Source: Gammaproteobacteria bacterium
GTDB lineage: Bacteria; Pseudomonadota; Gammaproteobacteria; Xanthomonadales; SZUA-36
Length of the DNA stretch: 64,000 nt
Assembly (NCBI GenBank): GCA_021772935.1
Contig: JAJFLA010000026.1
Coordinates: forward strand, 88,612-152,611
Direction of reading: 5' to 3'
The translations under genes were made by a program, and so were the position numbers. The notes below the pieces were generated by a model that searched no databases, was not told where the DNA came from, and saw only the letters and a list, made by a program, of their open reading frames with translations. Position 1 is the stretch's first letter, and each line of letters starts with the position of its first letter. Below, piece by piece: positions 1 to 9,368 of this stretch.

Positions 1-353
1 CCGGCCAGCGCTGCCCTAACAGCAGGTATAGTGGCTATCTTTGAAGCCAGAGCGCCGGTGTCTTCACTACGCAAACGTTCGGTGACATCTTGCTGATCCA
101 GCAAGGCCCTCACGTCCCCCACGCCAGTCTCAAAGCGGATATCAAGATTGGCTGCAATCTCACCCAAAGCAGTCTCATCGTGCAATGAGAGCTGTTTTTT
201 CATTACTGCCAGCGCCGTCAGGCGGTAAAGCGCTCCGCTGTCAAGAAAGTGCCAGCCCAGATGATTAGCCAGACGTGTTGTAATGGTACCTTTGCCAGAA
301 CCACCCGGCCCATCAATGGCAATAACCGGCACATCTGCACCGGACGTGCTCAC
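1..353 (-). CDS. cmk: Cytidylate kinase (partial, N-terminal 117 residues)
   Basis: Phosphorylates CMP and dCMP with ATP in pyrimidine nucleotide recycling. The reading frame begins MSTSGADVPVIAIDGPGGSG and carries a P-loop GPGGSGKGT at about residues 15-23, followed by the LDSGALYR nucleotide-binding stretch typical of bacterial Cmk. The start is a GTG at 353 whose bases overlap the aroA stop codon (GTGA), so translation is probably coupled. The gene runs off the left edge, so its C-terminal half is not seen. aroA-cmk is a standard gammaproteobacterial pair. Confidence 0.93.
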   Translation of the reverse strand, partial: MSTSGADVPVIAIDGPGGSGKGTITTRLANHLGWHFLDSGALYRLTALAVMKKQLSLHDETALGEIAANLDIRFETGVGDVRALLDQQDVTERLRSEDTGALASKIATIPAVRAALA

Positions 354-1651
354 GAGCGTTCTCCTAACTGCATATTTGCACCAAGCTGACTCATATCACG
401 ACTAAAACCAGGGTATGAAGTTGCGATAAACTCTGCATTCTCAATCTGAACCGCGGCTGATGCAATCAAGCCCAAAACGGCAAACGACATGGCACAACGG
501 TGGTCTCCGGCGCTTTCAACACAGCCGCCGAAAACTTTACCACCCTTAATATCTATTCCATCGGGGTATTCTTTCAACTCTACGCCTAACTTTCGCAGAC
601 CGACTGCCATAACCGCTAATCGGTCACTTTCTTTTACCCTAAGCTCCGCTGCACCGCGTATCCGCGTAATACCGGATGCGGTGGCAGCAAGCGCCATCAA
701 CAGGGGCAATTCATCAATCATGTCAGGAATTAGAGCTTCAGGGACATCAACAGCCTTCAATTCACTGCTGAAGACGATGTGAATATCACCAATAGGTTCT
801 GTGCTTTGAGAGGATTGATTAATGATATTGATATCAGCCCCCATCGCTTTGAGGCATCTAATAAAACCGGTACGTGTGGGGTTCAACCCCACTCGCCGCA
901 CGCTGACATCTGAACCCGGGGTCATGGCAGCGGCAGCCAAGGTAAATACTGCAGATGAAATATCACCTGGGACAGTAAAACAGCTCGCCTGCAATTTGGA
1001 GCCACCAGTAACACAACACGCTGCCGGCAGATCCACACCAAACAATGGCAACATGCGTTCAGTGTGATCCCTGCTCAGGCGGGGTTCCAGTACACGGGTA
1101 GTGCCGCTCGCAAATAATCCAGCAAGCAACACGCAGGACTTAATCTGTGCACTGGCAACCGGTGAGACATACTCAATGCCATGCAAGCCACCACTGGCGT
1201 GAATCAACAATGGTGCAGTGCCCGCTGCTGAGGCAGTAATGTCCGCGCCCATCAAGCTAAGTGGTACAACGACCCGCCCCATAGGGCGGCTATTCAGAGA
1301 GTCATCACCACTCAAGGTGCTATCAAAATTCTGAGCACTCAACACACCTGCCAGCAGACGCATCGCCGTACCTGAATTCCCCATATCCAGGTGTCCCCCA
1401 GACGGTGACTCAAGATCGCCAGCGGTACCATTGATGTAAATTTTACCAGCACTACGTTCCACCCTCGCACCCAACTGCTCACAGGCCTTTAAAGTGGCCA
1501 GAGTGTCCTCACTTTCAAGCAGACCGCTGAGTTCAGACCGCCCAACTGCCAGACTGGAAAAAATCAGCGCCCTGTGACTTATGGATTTATCACCTGGCGG
1601 CGTAAGTTCTCCCTGTAAGCCGGAATCCGCTGGTTGAACTGTCAGTATCAC
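350..1651 (-). CDS. aroA: 3-phosphoshikimate 1-carboxyvinyltransferase (EPSP synthase)
   Basis: Sixth step of the shikimate pathway: transfers enolpyruvyl from PEP to shikimate 3-phosphate in the cytoplasm. The 433-residue protein has the N-terminal PPGDKSISHRAL motif (Lys22), GNSGTAMRLLAG at residues 91-102 and RVKESDR near residue 340. The PGDKSISHR form resembles the class seen in Bacillus and Pseudomonas rather than the E. coli PGSKSVSNR form. The start is GTG. It sits 60 bp after pheA and overlaps cmk by 4 bp, so it is probably one serC-pheA-aroA-cmk transcript. The hisC and tyrA genes often found between pheA and aroA in pseudomonads are absent. Confidence 0.95.
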   Translation of the reverse strand: MILTVQPADSGLQGELTPPGDKSISHRALIFSSLAVGRSELSGLLESEDTLATLKACEQLGARVERSAGKIYINGTAGDLESPSGGHLDMGNSGTAMRLLAGVLSAQNFDSTLSGDDSLNSRPMGRVVVPLSLMGADITASAAGTAPLLIHASGGLHGIEYVSPVASAQIKSCVLLAGLFASGTTRVLEPRLSRDHTERMLPLFGVDLPAACCVTGGSKLQASCFTVPGDISSAVFTLAAAAMTPGSDVSVRRVGLNPTRTGFIRCLKAMGADINIINQSSQSTEPIGDIHIVFSSELKAVDVPEALIPDMIDELPLLMALAATASGITRIRGAAELRVKESDRLAVMAVGLRKLGVELKEYPDGIDIKGGKVFGGCVESAGDHRCAMSFAVLGLIASAAVQIENAEFIATSYPGFSRDMSQLGANMQLGERS

Positions 1652-1711
1652 GTCGTCGCCAGGATGTTCAAAAGGTTTTCAAAAACCACTACAACGCGTC
1701 TGTCCATAGCA

Positions 1712-2854
1712 TCAAGCTTCTTCTTTGCGGTTTGCAAGTCGACTGCTCACTGCTTTTGGATAAGACCCCAACACACGCGTGAGGCTGCTCAGTTCCAGCA
1801 TCTCACCGAGTGCAGATTTGAGAGGCTCAGATTCCGCATGACCCTCCACATCAACGAAAAACATATACGTCCAACGAGCAATGCTGGAAGGTCGCGACTC
1901 AATTCGGCTCATATTCAACTTATGACGTGCCAATGGTGACAACAATGAATACAAAGCACCGGGACCTTCATCCCCTGCCAACAACAACGAGGTTTTGTCA
2001 TCACCCGATGGGGTCAGTAACTGTCTGCCAATAACCAGGAAACGTGTGGCATTATCAGGTTGGTCCTCGATGCGCGCAAACAATACGGGTACGCCGTAAA
2101 TATCAGCCGCAGACTGACTGGAAATTGCAGCCGCATCGGATGATTGTCTTACCCGTCTTGCGGCCTCTGCATTACTGCTAACTGCAATACACTCTGCTGA
2201 CGGTAAGTGCTGACGAATCCAGGTCTTGCATTGCGACAAAGATTGTTGGTGAGAATAAACCCGTTCAATATCCGCCAGGCCCTTCGCTTGACTTAACAAA
2301 TTATGGTGAATGGCCATTTCAATTTCACCACAAATTTTCAGATCAGAGCCTACAAACCTATCCAGCGTGTGGCTGACGATACCCTGACTGGAGTTTTCCA
2401 CCGGCACGACACCGAAATCTGCCTCGGTGGTTTCTACCTGCATAAAAACATCGTCGATACTGGTGACGCCCAATGCCTGTACGGAATGGCCAAAGTGCCG
2501 GTTAACCGCCTGTTGGGTGAACGTCCCTTCTGGACCCAGGTAGGCAATTTTTAAAGGCTCCTGCTGTGCCAGGCACACAGACATAATTTCCCGGAACAAG
2601 CGTAACATCTCGGCATCGCTGATCGGGCCTTCATTACGTTCACGAACAGCCCTCAGTACCTGTGCCTCACGCTCCGGCCGATAATAATCCACGGCACTAT
2701 TCAGTTGCCCTTTTGATTCGCGGACCGCCCATGCCAATCGTGCACGATCGCTGATCAAGCTTTGAATTTGTGCGTCCAGTTTGTCAATTTTTAACCGTAC
2801 TTCGCCCAGTGCAGCTTCATTCTGCTTGCCCGACTTGTGTTCTTTTTTTGCCAT
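1712..2854 (-). CDS. pheA: Bifunctional chorismate mutase / prephenate dehydratase
   Basis: Converts chorismate to prephenate and then to phenylpyruvate for phenylalanine synthesis. The 380 residues contain an AroQ-type chorismate mutase helix bundle (about 20-95), a prephenate dehydratase domain starting KIAYLGPEGTFTQQA near residue 102 with the catalytic NATRF motif, and a C-terminal ACT domain (about 288-370) with the ESRPS phenylalanine-binding loop, so feedback inhibition is expected. There is an N-terminal extension of about 15 charged residues. The start ATG shares one base with the serC stop (TAATG), indicating coupling. Confidence 0.95.
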   Translation of the reverse strand: MAKKEHKSGKQNEAALGEVRLKIDKLDAQIQSLISDRARLAWAVRESKGQLNSAVDYYRPEREAQVLRAVRERNEGPISDAEMLRLFREIMSVCLAQQEPLKIAYLGPEGTFTQQAVNRHFGHSVQALGVTSIDDVFMQVETTEADFGVVPVENSSQGIVSHTLDRFVGSDLKICGEIEMAIHHNLLSQAKGLADIERVYSHQQSLSQCKTWIRQHLPSAECIAVSSNAEAARRVRQSSDAAAISSQSAADIYGVPVLFARIEDQPDNATRFLVIGRQLLTPSGDDKTSLLLAGDEGPGALYSLLSPLARHKLNMSRIESRPSSIARWTYMFFVDVEGHAESEPLKSALGEMLELSSLTRVLGSYPKAVSSRLANRKEEA

Positions 2855-3933
2855 TAACCTGCTTTACTCTCAAATTCCTTCATAAAACCAATCAGTGCCT
2901 CAACACCCTCAATGGGCATGGCATTGTAAATACTGGCGCGCATGCCTCCCACTGAGCGATGACCCTTCAGGCTACTTAAACCAGCTGCTTCGGCCTCTTC
3001 AATAAATCGCCCATGCAGGGACTCATCGACAATCTGAAACGGAACATTCATATGTGAGCGAAATTCAGTTGGTATGTCATTTCGGTAAAACGTACTTTGA
3101 TCCAGGTATTGGTAGAGCGTGTCTGCTTTGTGTTGATTGAGCTTCGCCAAACGTTCTACACCACCGCTCGCTTCGATCCACTCAAACACCAACCCAGCCA
3201 TATACCATGCATAGGTCGGCGGTGTGTTCAGGCGTGAACCTTGCTTGTGTTGAACTTTCCATGACTGTAAGTCTGGAATGTCCGGTGGAAGATCCTGTAA
3301 CAGGTCTTTCCTGACAATGACCAGTGTGATACCGGCCTGACCGATATTTTTTTGTGCACCGGCATAGATAACACCGAATTTTTTAATATCCACCATCCTG
3401 GAGAGTATGTCCGATGACATGTCAGCAACCAACGGCAATGCGCATTCAGGTGGCCGCCTGAATTGCACACCCGAAATGGTTTCGTTGCTGACATAATGGA
3501 GATAAGCGTTATTGTCTTCAAGGTTCCACTCATTTTCCAGAGGAATCGACTTGAATCCGCAGTCCTCACTGCTGCCCGCAAGGTGAGCAAGCCCTATACG
3601 CTGTGCAATATTGAATGCTTTTTTGCTCCAGCTACCATCTACGATATAGGCGCCGCGCCGATCGCTGGAGGCCAGGTTTAGGGGCACCTGGGAGAATTGT
3701 GTGGTCGCTCCACCGGCAAGAAATAAGACTGCATATTCATCAGGTATGGATAACAGGCGCCTGAGACAGGCTTCAGTATTATCTGCAACCCCATCAAAGG
3801 CAGCACTGCGATGAGAAATTTCCATCACCGACATACCCAGGCCCCGGTAATCCAGCAATTCATCACGGGCTTTTTCCAGCACCGGCAATGGTAAAGTTGC
3901 CGGGCCTGCACAAAAATTGAAGATTCGCGTCAT
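2854..3933 (-). CDS. serC: Phosphoserine aminotransferase
   Basis: PLP enzyme that makes 3-phosphoserine from 3-phosphohydroxypyruvate (also acting in pyridoxine synthesis). The family start MTRIFNFCAGPATLPLPVL is at 3933. An upstream in-frame ATG at 4002 would add 23 residues with no family counterpart, so 3933 is chosen, giving 359 residues. The PLP-binding lysine is in GAQKNIGQAG. It is the first gene of the serC-pheA-aroA-cmk series and sits 112 bp downstream of purF. Confidence 0.94.
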   Translation of the reverse strand: MTRIFNFCAGPATLPLPVLEKARDELLDYRGLGMSVMEISHRSAAFDGVADNTEACLRRLLSIPDEYAVLFLAGGATTQFSQVPLNLASSDRRGAYIVDGSWSKKAFNIAQRIGLAHLAGSSEDCGFKSIPLENEWNLEDNNAYLHYVSNETISGVQFRRPPECALPLVADMSSDILSRMVDIKKFGVIYAGAQKNIGQAGITLVIVRKDLLQDLPPDIPDLQSWKVQHKQGSRLNTPPTYAWYMAGLVFEWIEASGGVERLAKLNQHKADTLYQYLDQSTFYRNDIPTEFRSHMNVPFQIVDESLHGRFIEEAEAAGLSSLKGHRSVGGMRASIYNAMPIEGVEALIGFMKEFESKAG

Positions 3934-4045
3934 AAGATTTATCCACTCTAAAAAAGCTTGTTTCAGCCTTGCATGATAAGGCCTGTGTGGCCTATCTGCC
4001 ATAGCGGATAAAAGGAAGTTAGCCTTTCACTCCTGCGTTTGTAAG

Positions 4046-5515
4046 TTAGCTGTTTTCCAGCTTGGCCTGATCTGATCGCCTGATTTGTAAATCATCCAGG
4101 TACCCAGGTTCGACACCGGTGACATATTCACCGGAAAAACAGGAGGTATCAAACCGTGTTATGCCTTCATTGCCTTCTTTGCAAGCACCAATCAAATCAT
4201 CAAGTCCTTGATAAATGAGACGATCCGCACCCAATTCCTTTTCAATCTGCTTTTCATCACGGCCACTGGCAATCAATTCAGAAGGTGCTGGCATGTCAAT
4301 ACCATAAATATTTGGGTAACGAACAGGCGGTGAAGCTGAGGCAAAATAAACTTTCCTGGCACCGGCATCCCGCGCCATTTGAATAATCTGACGTGATGTC
4401 GTCCCGCGAACGATGGAATCATCTACCAACAGTACGTTTTTATCGCGAAATTCAAGCGCAATGGCGTTCAGTTTTTGCGTCACTGAACGCTTACGTTGCG
4501 CCTGTCCTGGCATAATGAAGGTGCGACCTATGTAACGGTTCTTGATAAAACCCTCACGATATTTGACATTCAATTCGTAGGCCAATGGCAAAGCTGAAGT
4601 ACGACTGGTATCCGGTATGGGTATGACCACGTCGATATCATGATCCGGCCATTCATTGAGTATCTTTCGCGCCAGTGCCTGACCCATGCGCAAGCGAGCC
4701 TTGTAGACCGAGATATCATCGAGCAAGGAATCTGGGCGGGCAAAATACACATACTCAAAAATACACGGACTGGCCGGCTCCGCATGTGCGCTTTCATGGG
4801 TGTACAGTTGGCCGTCAAGGGTTATAAATATAGCTTCACCAGGTTTCAAATCACGCATCAAGGTGAAATTAAGCACATCCAAAGCCACGCTCTCGGATGC
4901 AATGGCATATTCCCGGCCTTTTTCTGTGTCCCTGTAACCAAGCACCGCGGGGCGAATGCCATGTGGATCCCGAAACCCCAACACACCTTTACCGGTGATC
5001 AGTGCGATCACTGAATAAGCACCCTTGCAACGTTGATGTAATCCATCAACAGCCCTGAATACATCTTCCGGTTGCATACCGCCCGGACCGAGATTTTGCA
5101 ACTCATGCGCAAACACATTAAGCAAAACTTCTGAATCCGATTCGGTATTGAGATGCCGACGATCACTATCAAACAGCTCTTTTTTCAAAGCAGCTGCATT
5201 AATCAGGTTACCGTTGTGTCCAAGCACGATGCCATAAGGAGAATTGACATAGAACGGCTGGGCTTCATCCAGGTTATCAGAACCCGCTGTTGGATACCTG
5301 ACATGACCAATACCGACCAGGCCCTTCAACTTTTCCAGTTCGGGAGGGGGAAACACATCCCGGACCAGGCCATTACCCTTATATAGGTGAAGCCGATGAC
5401 CATCCAGTGTCGCGATTCCTGCTGCGTCCTGTCCCCGGTGTTGCAATATGGTCAGCGCATCATAGATAGACGGTGTAACAGCCTGCTTCCCGACCATGCC
5501 AATAATTCCACACAT
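4046..5515 (-). CDS. purF: Amidophosphoribosyltransferase
   Basis: Committed step of purine synthesis: PRPP plus glutamine gives phosphoribosylamine. The class II glutamine amidotransferase nucleophile Cys2 is exposed after Met removal (MCGIIGMVG), and the PRPP-binding loop VLLVDDSIVRGTTS lies near residue 365. At 489 residues it is slightly shorter than the E. coli enzyme. It follows cvpA, the usual cvpA-purF arrangement, and is the last gene of a long accD-folC-dedD-cvpA-purF run. Confidence 0.96.
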   Translation of the reverse strand: MCGIIGMVGKQAVTPSIYDALTILQHRGQDAAGIATLDGHRLHLYKGNGLVRDVFPPPELEKLKGLVGIGHVRYPTAGSDNLDEAQPFYVNSPYGIVLGHNGNLINAAALKKELFDSDRRHLNTESDSEVLLNVFAHELQNLGPGGMQPEDVFRAVDGLHQRCKGAYSVIALITGKGVLGFRDPHGIRPAVLGYRDTEKGREYAIASESVALDVLNFTLMRDLKPGEAIFITLDGQLYTHESAHAEPASPCIFEYVYFARPDSLLDDISVYKARLRMGQALARKILNEWPDHDIDVVIPIPDTSRTSALPLAYELNVKYREGFIKNRYIGRTFIMPGQAQRKRSVTQKLNAIALEFRDKNVLLVDDSIVRGTTSRQIIQMARDAGARKVYFASASPPVRYPNIYGIDMPAPSELIASGRDEKQIEKELGADRLIYQGLDDLIGACKEGNEGITRFDTSCFSGEYVTGVEPGYLDDLQIRRSDQAKLENS

Positions 5516-5573
5516 TCAGAACATCCTTACTCGTAGCAGGCTCATTTCCGCGCGAAGTCTAATCCCAGACACC

Positions 5574-6122
5574 TTATGCATCAACCACTGCAGCGTTTTT
5601 TGTGGGTTTATCACCTGCGTCTATTTCTATTGCGGTCAATTCCAAATGTTGCTGAATGTAGTCAGGTAAAAACTGTGCTGACCACTCAGCTAAAGGCATT
5701 AGGCTTTGTATCGTGCGTGAACTCTGCCACCAGGGATCCTTTGGGACCGGTGTCAAACCCGCGACAAGCATCATGACCAGTACCAGGATCAAACCTCTGA
5801 TGCCCCCAAAAACCCCACCCAGCAACCGGTCTGTGCCACTCAGCCCGGTTTTCTCAACCAACTGTCCAACCAGGTAAGTCAACAAACCACCCACCAGCAA
5901 CACCAAAATAAACAAGCCGGCAAACGCCAGTGAAGTGCGCACAGAAGGCAGTTCGATGTGATTTTCGAGCTGCAGTGCCAATGTCCCAGAATACTGAAAG
6001 GCCGCCAGAAAAGCTGCTGCCCATACAGCCAGTGAAAAGGCCTCCTTTACAAACCCTCTTGTCGCGCCCACCAGGATTGACAAAGTAAAAACCCCTAGGA
6101 CAACATAATCAGCATACTCCAT
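5574..6122 (-). CDS. cvpA: CvpA family inner-membrane protein
   Basis: Small membrane protein of the CvpA family, named for its need in colicin V export in E. coli; its molecular role is uncertain. The 182 residues contain four hydrophobic segments (roughly 5-22, 28-48, 62-85 and 105-125) with the glycine-rich GATRGFVKEAF and DRLLGGVFGGIRGLIL stretches typical of the family. It lies 58 bp upstream of purF and 12 bp downstream of the SPOR protein, so it is probably co-transcribed with both. Confidence 0.9.
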   Translation of the reverse strand: MEYADYVVLGVFTLSILVGATRGFVKEAFSLAVWAAAFLAAFQYSGTLALQLENHIELPSVRTSLAFAGLFILVLLVGGLLTYLVGQLVEKTGLSGTDRLLGGVFGGIRGLILVLVMMLVAGLTPVPKDPWWQSSRTIQSLMPLAEWSAQFLPDYIQQHLELTAIEIDAGDKPTKNAAVVDA

Positions 6123-6134
6123 GTGCTTACCGCC

Positions 6135-7055
6135 TTATTCCTGAGTGGTTAAGAAAGCATCGGGATGTTGAGCCTTGACTTTAGCGACCAGTTTTATGGC
6201 CCTATCGCGGTCAATCTCGGGTCCGATACGAACCTTATAAACCGTGCCGTTTGTCGAGGACACCTTTTCTAAAAACGCATTCAGCTCCGCAAGACGTAAC
6301 TCAGCGACCAGTGTTTCAGCACTTTTTTGATTGCTGAAACTGCCCACCTGAACCACCCAGCGGACCAGAGGATCGGAAGGTATTGATACCGGCGCACTCT
6401 CTGTCGGCCTCAAATCCAACACACGTGGGTTGATGTCTTTCATTTTTGATCGCAAACTGGAAATAATAAGATCAGCGTCAGAACGATCAGCGTATGGGCC
6501 TATACGCACCCGATGCAAACGGCCTGCCGTCCGGTCAACGACGTCCATGAGTACAGGTAAATTGTCGGCCCGCAGCTGGCTGGCTAATGTATTGGCGTTT
6601 TTCTCACTACTGAAACTGGCCACTTGCACCAAATAACGTGGTGTACTCTGCGACTCGTTAGCGGTTTGTGGCAAGTTGGCATTTTTATCCCGGCCAGAAC
6701 TCAAGGTAATTGAAGTTACTTTCGACGATTTAACTTCGATATTGCTGGGCGAATTCGTTTCGGTCGCCGTATTTTCCACGTAATCAGTTTCAGCGGCTTG
6801 CACCTGCTCTTGAACATGACTACCACCAGTTTCACCAGCTTCTTGCCCTGTGGACGCTGCGGCTTGGTTGGGAACGCCGACCGGGAAACGACGGGTCTCT
6901 ATTGATAGCTCTTCCGGCTTTGGCGGCAACTCGATTTGGTGGGATTCCTGCTTGAGCGTATCAGACCGCCCACTGAGCAACATCGGTAACACGATGACGG
7001 CAAGTATTATTAATACGCTTGCGCCAACCAGTCTTTGTTTTAGTGCTTTATCCAT
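6135..7055 (-). CDS. dedD: Membrane-anchored protein with two SPOR domains (DedD-like)
   Basis: Septal peptidoglycan-binding division protein. The 306 residues start with a short cytoplasmic tail, one transmembrane helix (about 9-27), a low-complexity linker rich in Glu, Thr and Ser, and then two SPOR repeats (about 145-220 and 228-304), each with the VQVxSF start and VRIGPxxDR signature. E. coli DedD has only one SPOR domain, so this is a duplicated-domain version. Position between folC and cvpA matches dedD in other Gammaproteobacteria. Confidence 0.88.
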   Translation of the reverse strand: MDKALKQRLVGASVLIILAVIVLPMLLSGRSDTLKQESHQIELPPKPEELSIETRRFPVGVPNQAAASTGQEAGETGGSHVQEQVQAAETDYVENTATETNSPSNIEVKSSKVTSITLSSGRDKNANLPQTANESQSTPRYLVQVASFSSEKNANTLASQLRADNLPVLMDVVDRTAGRLHRVRIGPYADRSDADLIISSLRSKMKDINPRVLDLRPTESAPVSIPSDPLVRWVVQVGSFSNQKSAETLVAELRLAELNAFLEKVSSTNGTVYKVRIGPEIDRDRAIKLVAKVKAQHPDAFLTTQE

Positions 7056-7090
7056 TTGATTGATCTCAGGGATACTTTTCCAAATTCACG

Positions 7091-8395
7091 TCAGGTGATT
7101 CTAGCAGCATCATGCCTATCGTGCTGCATGCTGTTTTGAAGCCAGCTTGCAGCACCTGAGACTGTTGAAAAAGAGCCAAAAACCAGAATGGTATCATTCT
7201 CGTCCGAACTCAAAACCGCCTCCTGCATGGCTTTATCCAGCGTCCCGAAAAAACTGACCTCTGCACCCGGTAGTGCTGTTTTTACGCGGCCGGCCAACAG
7301 CTCTCCCGACTGCCCTCTTTCACCGGGTGAATCGGCACACAACCAGCGTCCGCAGACTTCACTGAGCGCAAGCGCAACCGTCTCAGCCGACTTGTCTGCG
7401 AGCATAGCCAGCACACAGGTCGTATTTGACCGCCTGTTACTCACCAGATAGGCGGCAACTGCTACTGCAGCCAATTCGTTATGACCTACATCAAAAAGAA
7501 TTTCAGGTGAAGAAAACACGCGCTGCAGACGGCCTGGCACTCTGCAGCCACGGATTGCAGCTGATATTTCATCGGTTTTTTCGCTGCAACCAGGATTCAG
7601 CAATACCAGTGCGGCCAGTGCGGCAGCTAGATTGTCAAACTGGTGCATACCCACCATCGATGGTTGTGAAACCCACATCGATTGATCACCCAGGGAAAAC
7701 TGTTGCAGGCTAATCAGCGGGTCTACGGGGGAGGTCAAGTCAAAGTCAATTCCACGTAGGTACACCGGTGCTTGCAGGTCTTCTGCAACTTGTAGAATTG
7801 GCGAAGGTGGGTTGACCTCCGTACATACAACGGGAACACCAAAACGGATAATCCCGGCTTTCTCTGTTGCTATGGACACTAGATCAGGACCTAGAAAATC
7901 CTGGTGATCCAAACCGATGGGCGTAATGATTGCACAATCAGCATCAACCAGGTTGACCGTATCCAGACGACCTCCCAGCCCCACTTCTAAAATTGCGCAA
8001 TCCAGGTCTGACTGCTGCAGGATCAAAAGTGCGGCCAGTGTTGTAAACTCAAAATAGCTTAACGATATTCCACCACGGGCTGCTTCAACCTGTTCAAAAG
8101 CACGAATCAGACAATCATCAGATACGGGTTCACCCATGATACTGATGCGCTCGTTAAAACGAAAAATATGAGGAGAAGTATAAGACCCATAACGCTGACG
8201 CAGACCACCATACATTGCTGCTAGATAGGCTGCTGTAGAGCCTTTGCCATTGGTGCCGGCAATGGTAATCACCTGTTTTGCTGGTCGCGGTGAACCCAAC
8301 TGGCTATAAACCGCCCCACAACGCTCAAGACCTAGCTCAATCGCCTGTGAGTGGCGTTGTTCGAGTAAAGTCAACCACGTTTCAAGCGTCATCAT
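7091..8395 (-). CDS. folC: Bifunctional folylpolyglutamate / dihydrofolate synthase
   Basis: Adds glutamate to dihydropteroate and to reduced folates. It has the Mur-ligase-like ATP loop GTNGKGST, the LGLDHQDFLG segment and the C-terminal DVGHNELAAVAV motif. The frame is open up to 8455, but the family start is at the tandem ATG ATG at 8395/8392 (MMTLETWLTLLEQ); the upstream 20 codons look like accD-folC spacer. It lies 37 bp after accD and 35 bp before dedD. Confidence 0.92.
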   Translation of the reverse strand: MMTLETWLTLLEQRHSQAIELGLERCGAVYSQLGSPRPAKQVITIAGTNGKGSTAAYLAAMYGGLRQRYGSYTSPHIFRFNERISIMGEPVSDDCLIRAFEQVEAARGGISLSYFEFTTLAALLILQQSDLDCAILEVGLGGRLDTVNLVDADCAIITPIGLDHQDFLGPDLVSIATEKAGIIRFGVPVVCTEVNPPSPILQVAEDLQAPVYLRGIDFDLTSPVDPLISLQQFSLGDQSMWVSQPSMVGMHQFDNLAAALAALVLLNPGCSEKTDEISAAIRGCRVPGRLQRVFSSPEILFDVGHNELAAVAVAAYLVSNRRSNTTCVLAMLADKSAETVALALSEVCGRWLCADSPGERGQSGELLAGRVKTALPGAEVSFFGTLDKAMQEAVLSSDENDTILVFGSFSTVSGAASWLQNSMQHDRHDAARIT

Positions 8396-8432
8396 AATTG
8401 CTGCTGTTGGGCTACACAGACCGTGCTGGGAA

Positions 8433-9323
8433 TCAACTCTCCAGCAGTTCGCCACTCACTGCTTTTGGCATGCTACCTGAGCACAAAAGTGCCAGCATGG
8501 CGCCGATCTCATCGCGCATATTGCGCCGATCCATGATCATGTCAATCGCGCCTTTTTGCAACAGGAACTCGCTACGCTGAAAGCCCTCAGGCAATTTTTC
8601 GCGTACGGTTTGTTCGATCACCCTGGGCCCTGCAAAACCGATTTGCGCCAGCGGCTCCGCCACAATGATATCACCCAACATTCCCAGGCTTGCTGATACA
8701 CCACCCGTGGTCGGGTGGGTTAAAACGGATATGAACGGAATACCTTTCTCACTCAGCTTGGCCAGCACCGAACTGGTTTTAGCCATTTGCATCAGGGACA
8801 ACTATCCCTCCTGCATTCGTGCACCACCACTGGCAGAAAAACACACCAACGGTACTTTCAGACGCAGGCACTCCTGACCTGCGCGAGCAAATTTTTCACC
8901 GACAACCGAACCCATCGAGCCGCCCATAAAGCCAAATTCAAAAGCGCACACAACAATATCTGCACCTTTAAGCTTGCCTGCGATGGCGATCAGTGCATCT
9001 GTTTCACCGGTTTTCTTTTGTGCGGCGGATAGACGATCCTTATATTTTTTACTGTCTTTGAAGTGCAATACATCCACCGACTCAAGTCCTGCTGCGATTT
9101 CGCGCTGCTCTCCCGGGTCCAGGAACTGCTCAAGCCGACTGCGAGCATTGACCCGCATGTGGTGACTACACTTTGGGCAAACCTGCAGATTTCTTTCCAG
9201 TTCTGGGCGATACAAGACCGCGGTGCACACTGTGCACTTGGTCCACAGACCTTCAGGTACATTGCGCTTGTTGCCGCCTTCGGTGCGAATTCTCGAAGGT
9301 CTTAATTTATGAAACCAGCTCAT
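8433..9323 (-). pseudogene. accD: accD (acetyl-CoA carboxylase carboxyltransferase beta subunit) split by an in-frame TAG
   Basis: Beta subunit of the carboxyltransferase that makes malonyl-CoA, normally essential. The first part (8802-9323) has the MSWFHKLR start, a zinc ribbon with Cys30, Cys33, Cys49 and Cys52, and reads to [12 protein letters not shown] codon (8802-8804) then stands where E. coli has Leu in MQEALMSLMQMAK. The same frame continues at once with [11 protein letters not shown] through [20 protein letters not shown] to a stop at 8433, so homology is unbroken across the amber. A TTG-started 122-residue downstream frame (8433-8801) is preceded by AGGAGG. This may be a sequencing error, readthrough, or two polypeptides made by re-initiation. 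A true null is unlikely given gene essentiality and the conserved remainder. Confidence 0.85.
8799..8812 (-). promoter_or_regulatory. Shine-Dalgarno-like AGGAGG plus TTG straddling the accD amber codon
   Basis: On the minus strand AGGAGG (8807-8812) is followed five bases later by TTG (8799-8801), with the TAG stop immediately before the TTG. This geometry would allow a terminating ribosome to re-start in the same frame. The AGGAGG falls within codons for the conserved Gln-Glu-Gly, so it may be coincidental. Confidence 0.4.
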
Positions 9324-9368
9324 GTCGGTGCATTTATTCCTGTGCGTACGGATGGTTGTGTCAAGTAA

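Noticed and set aside
3934..4002. Longer serC reading frame
   Set aside because: The 23 extra residues have no family counterpart and the next ATG gives the canonical start.
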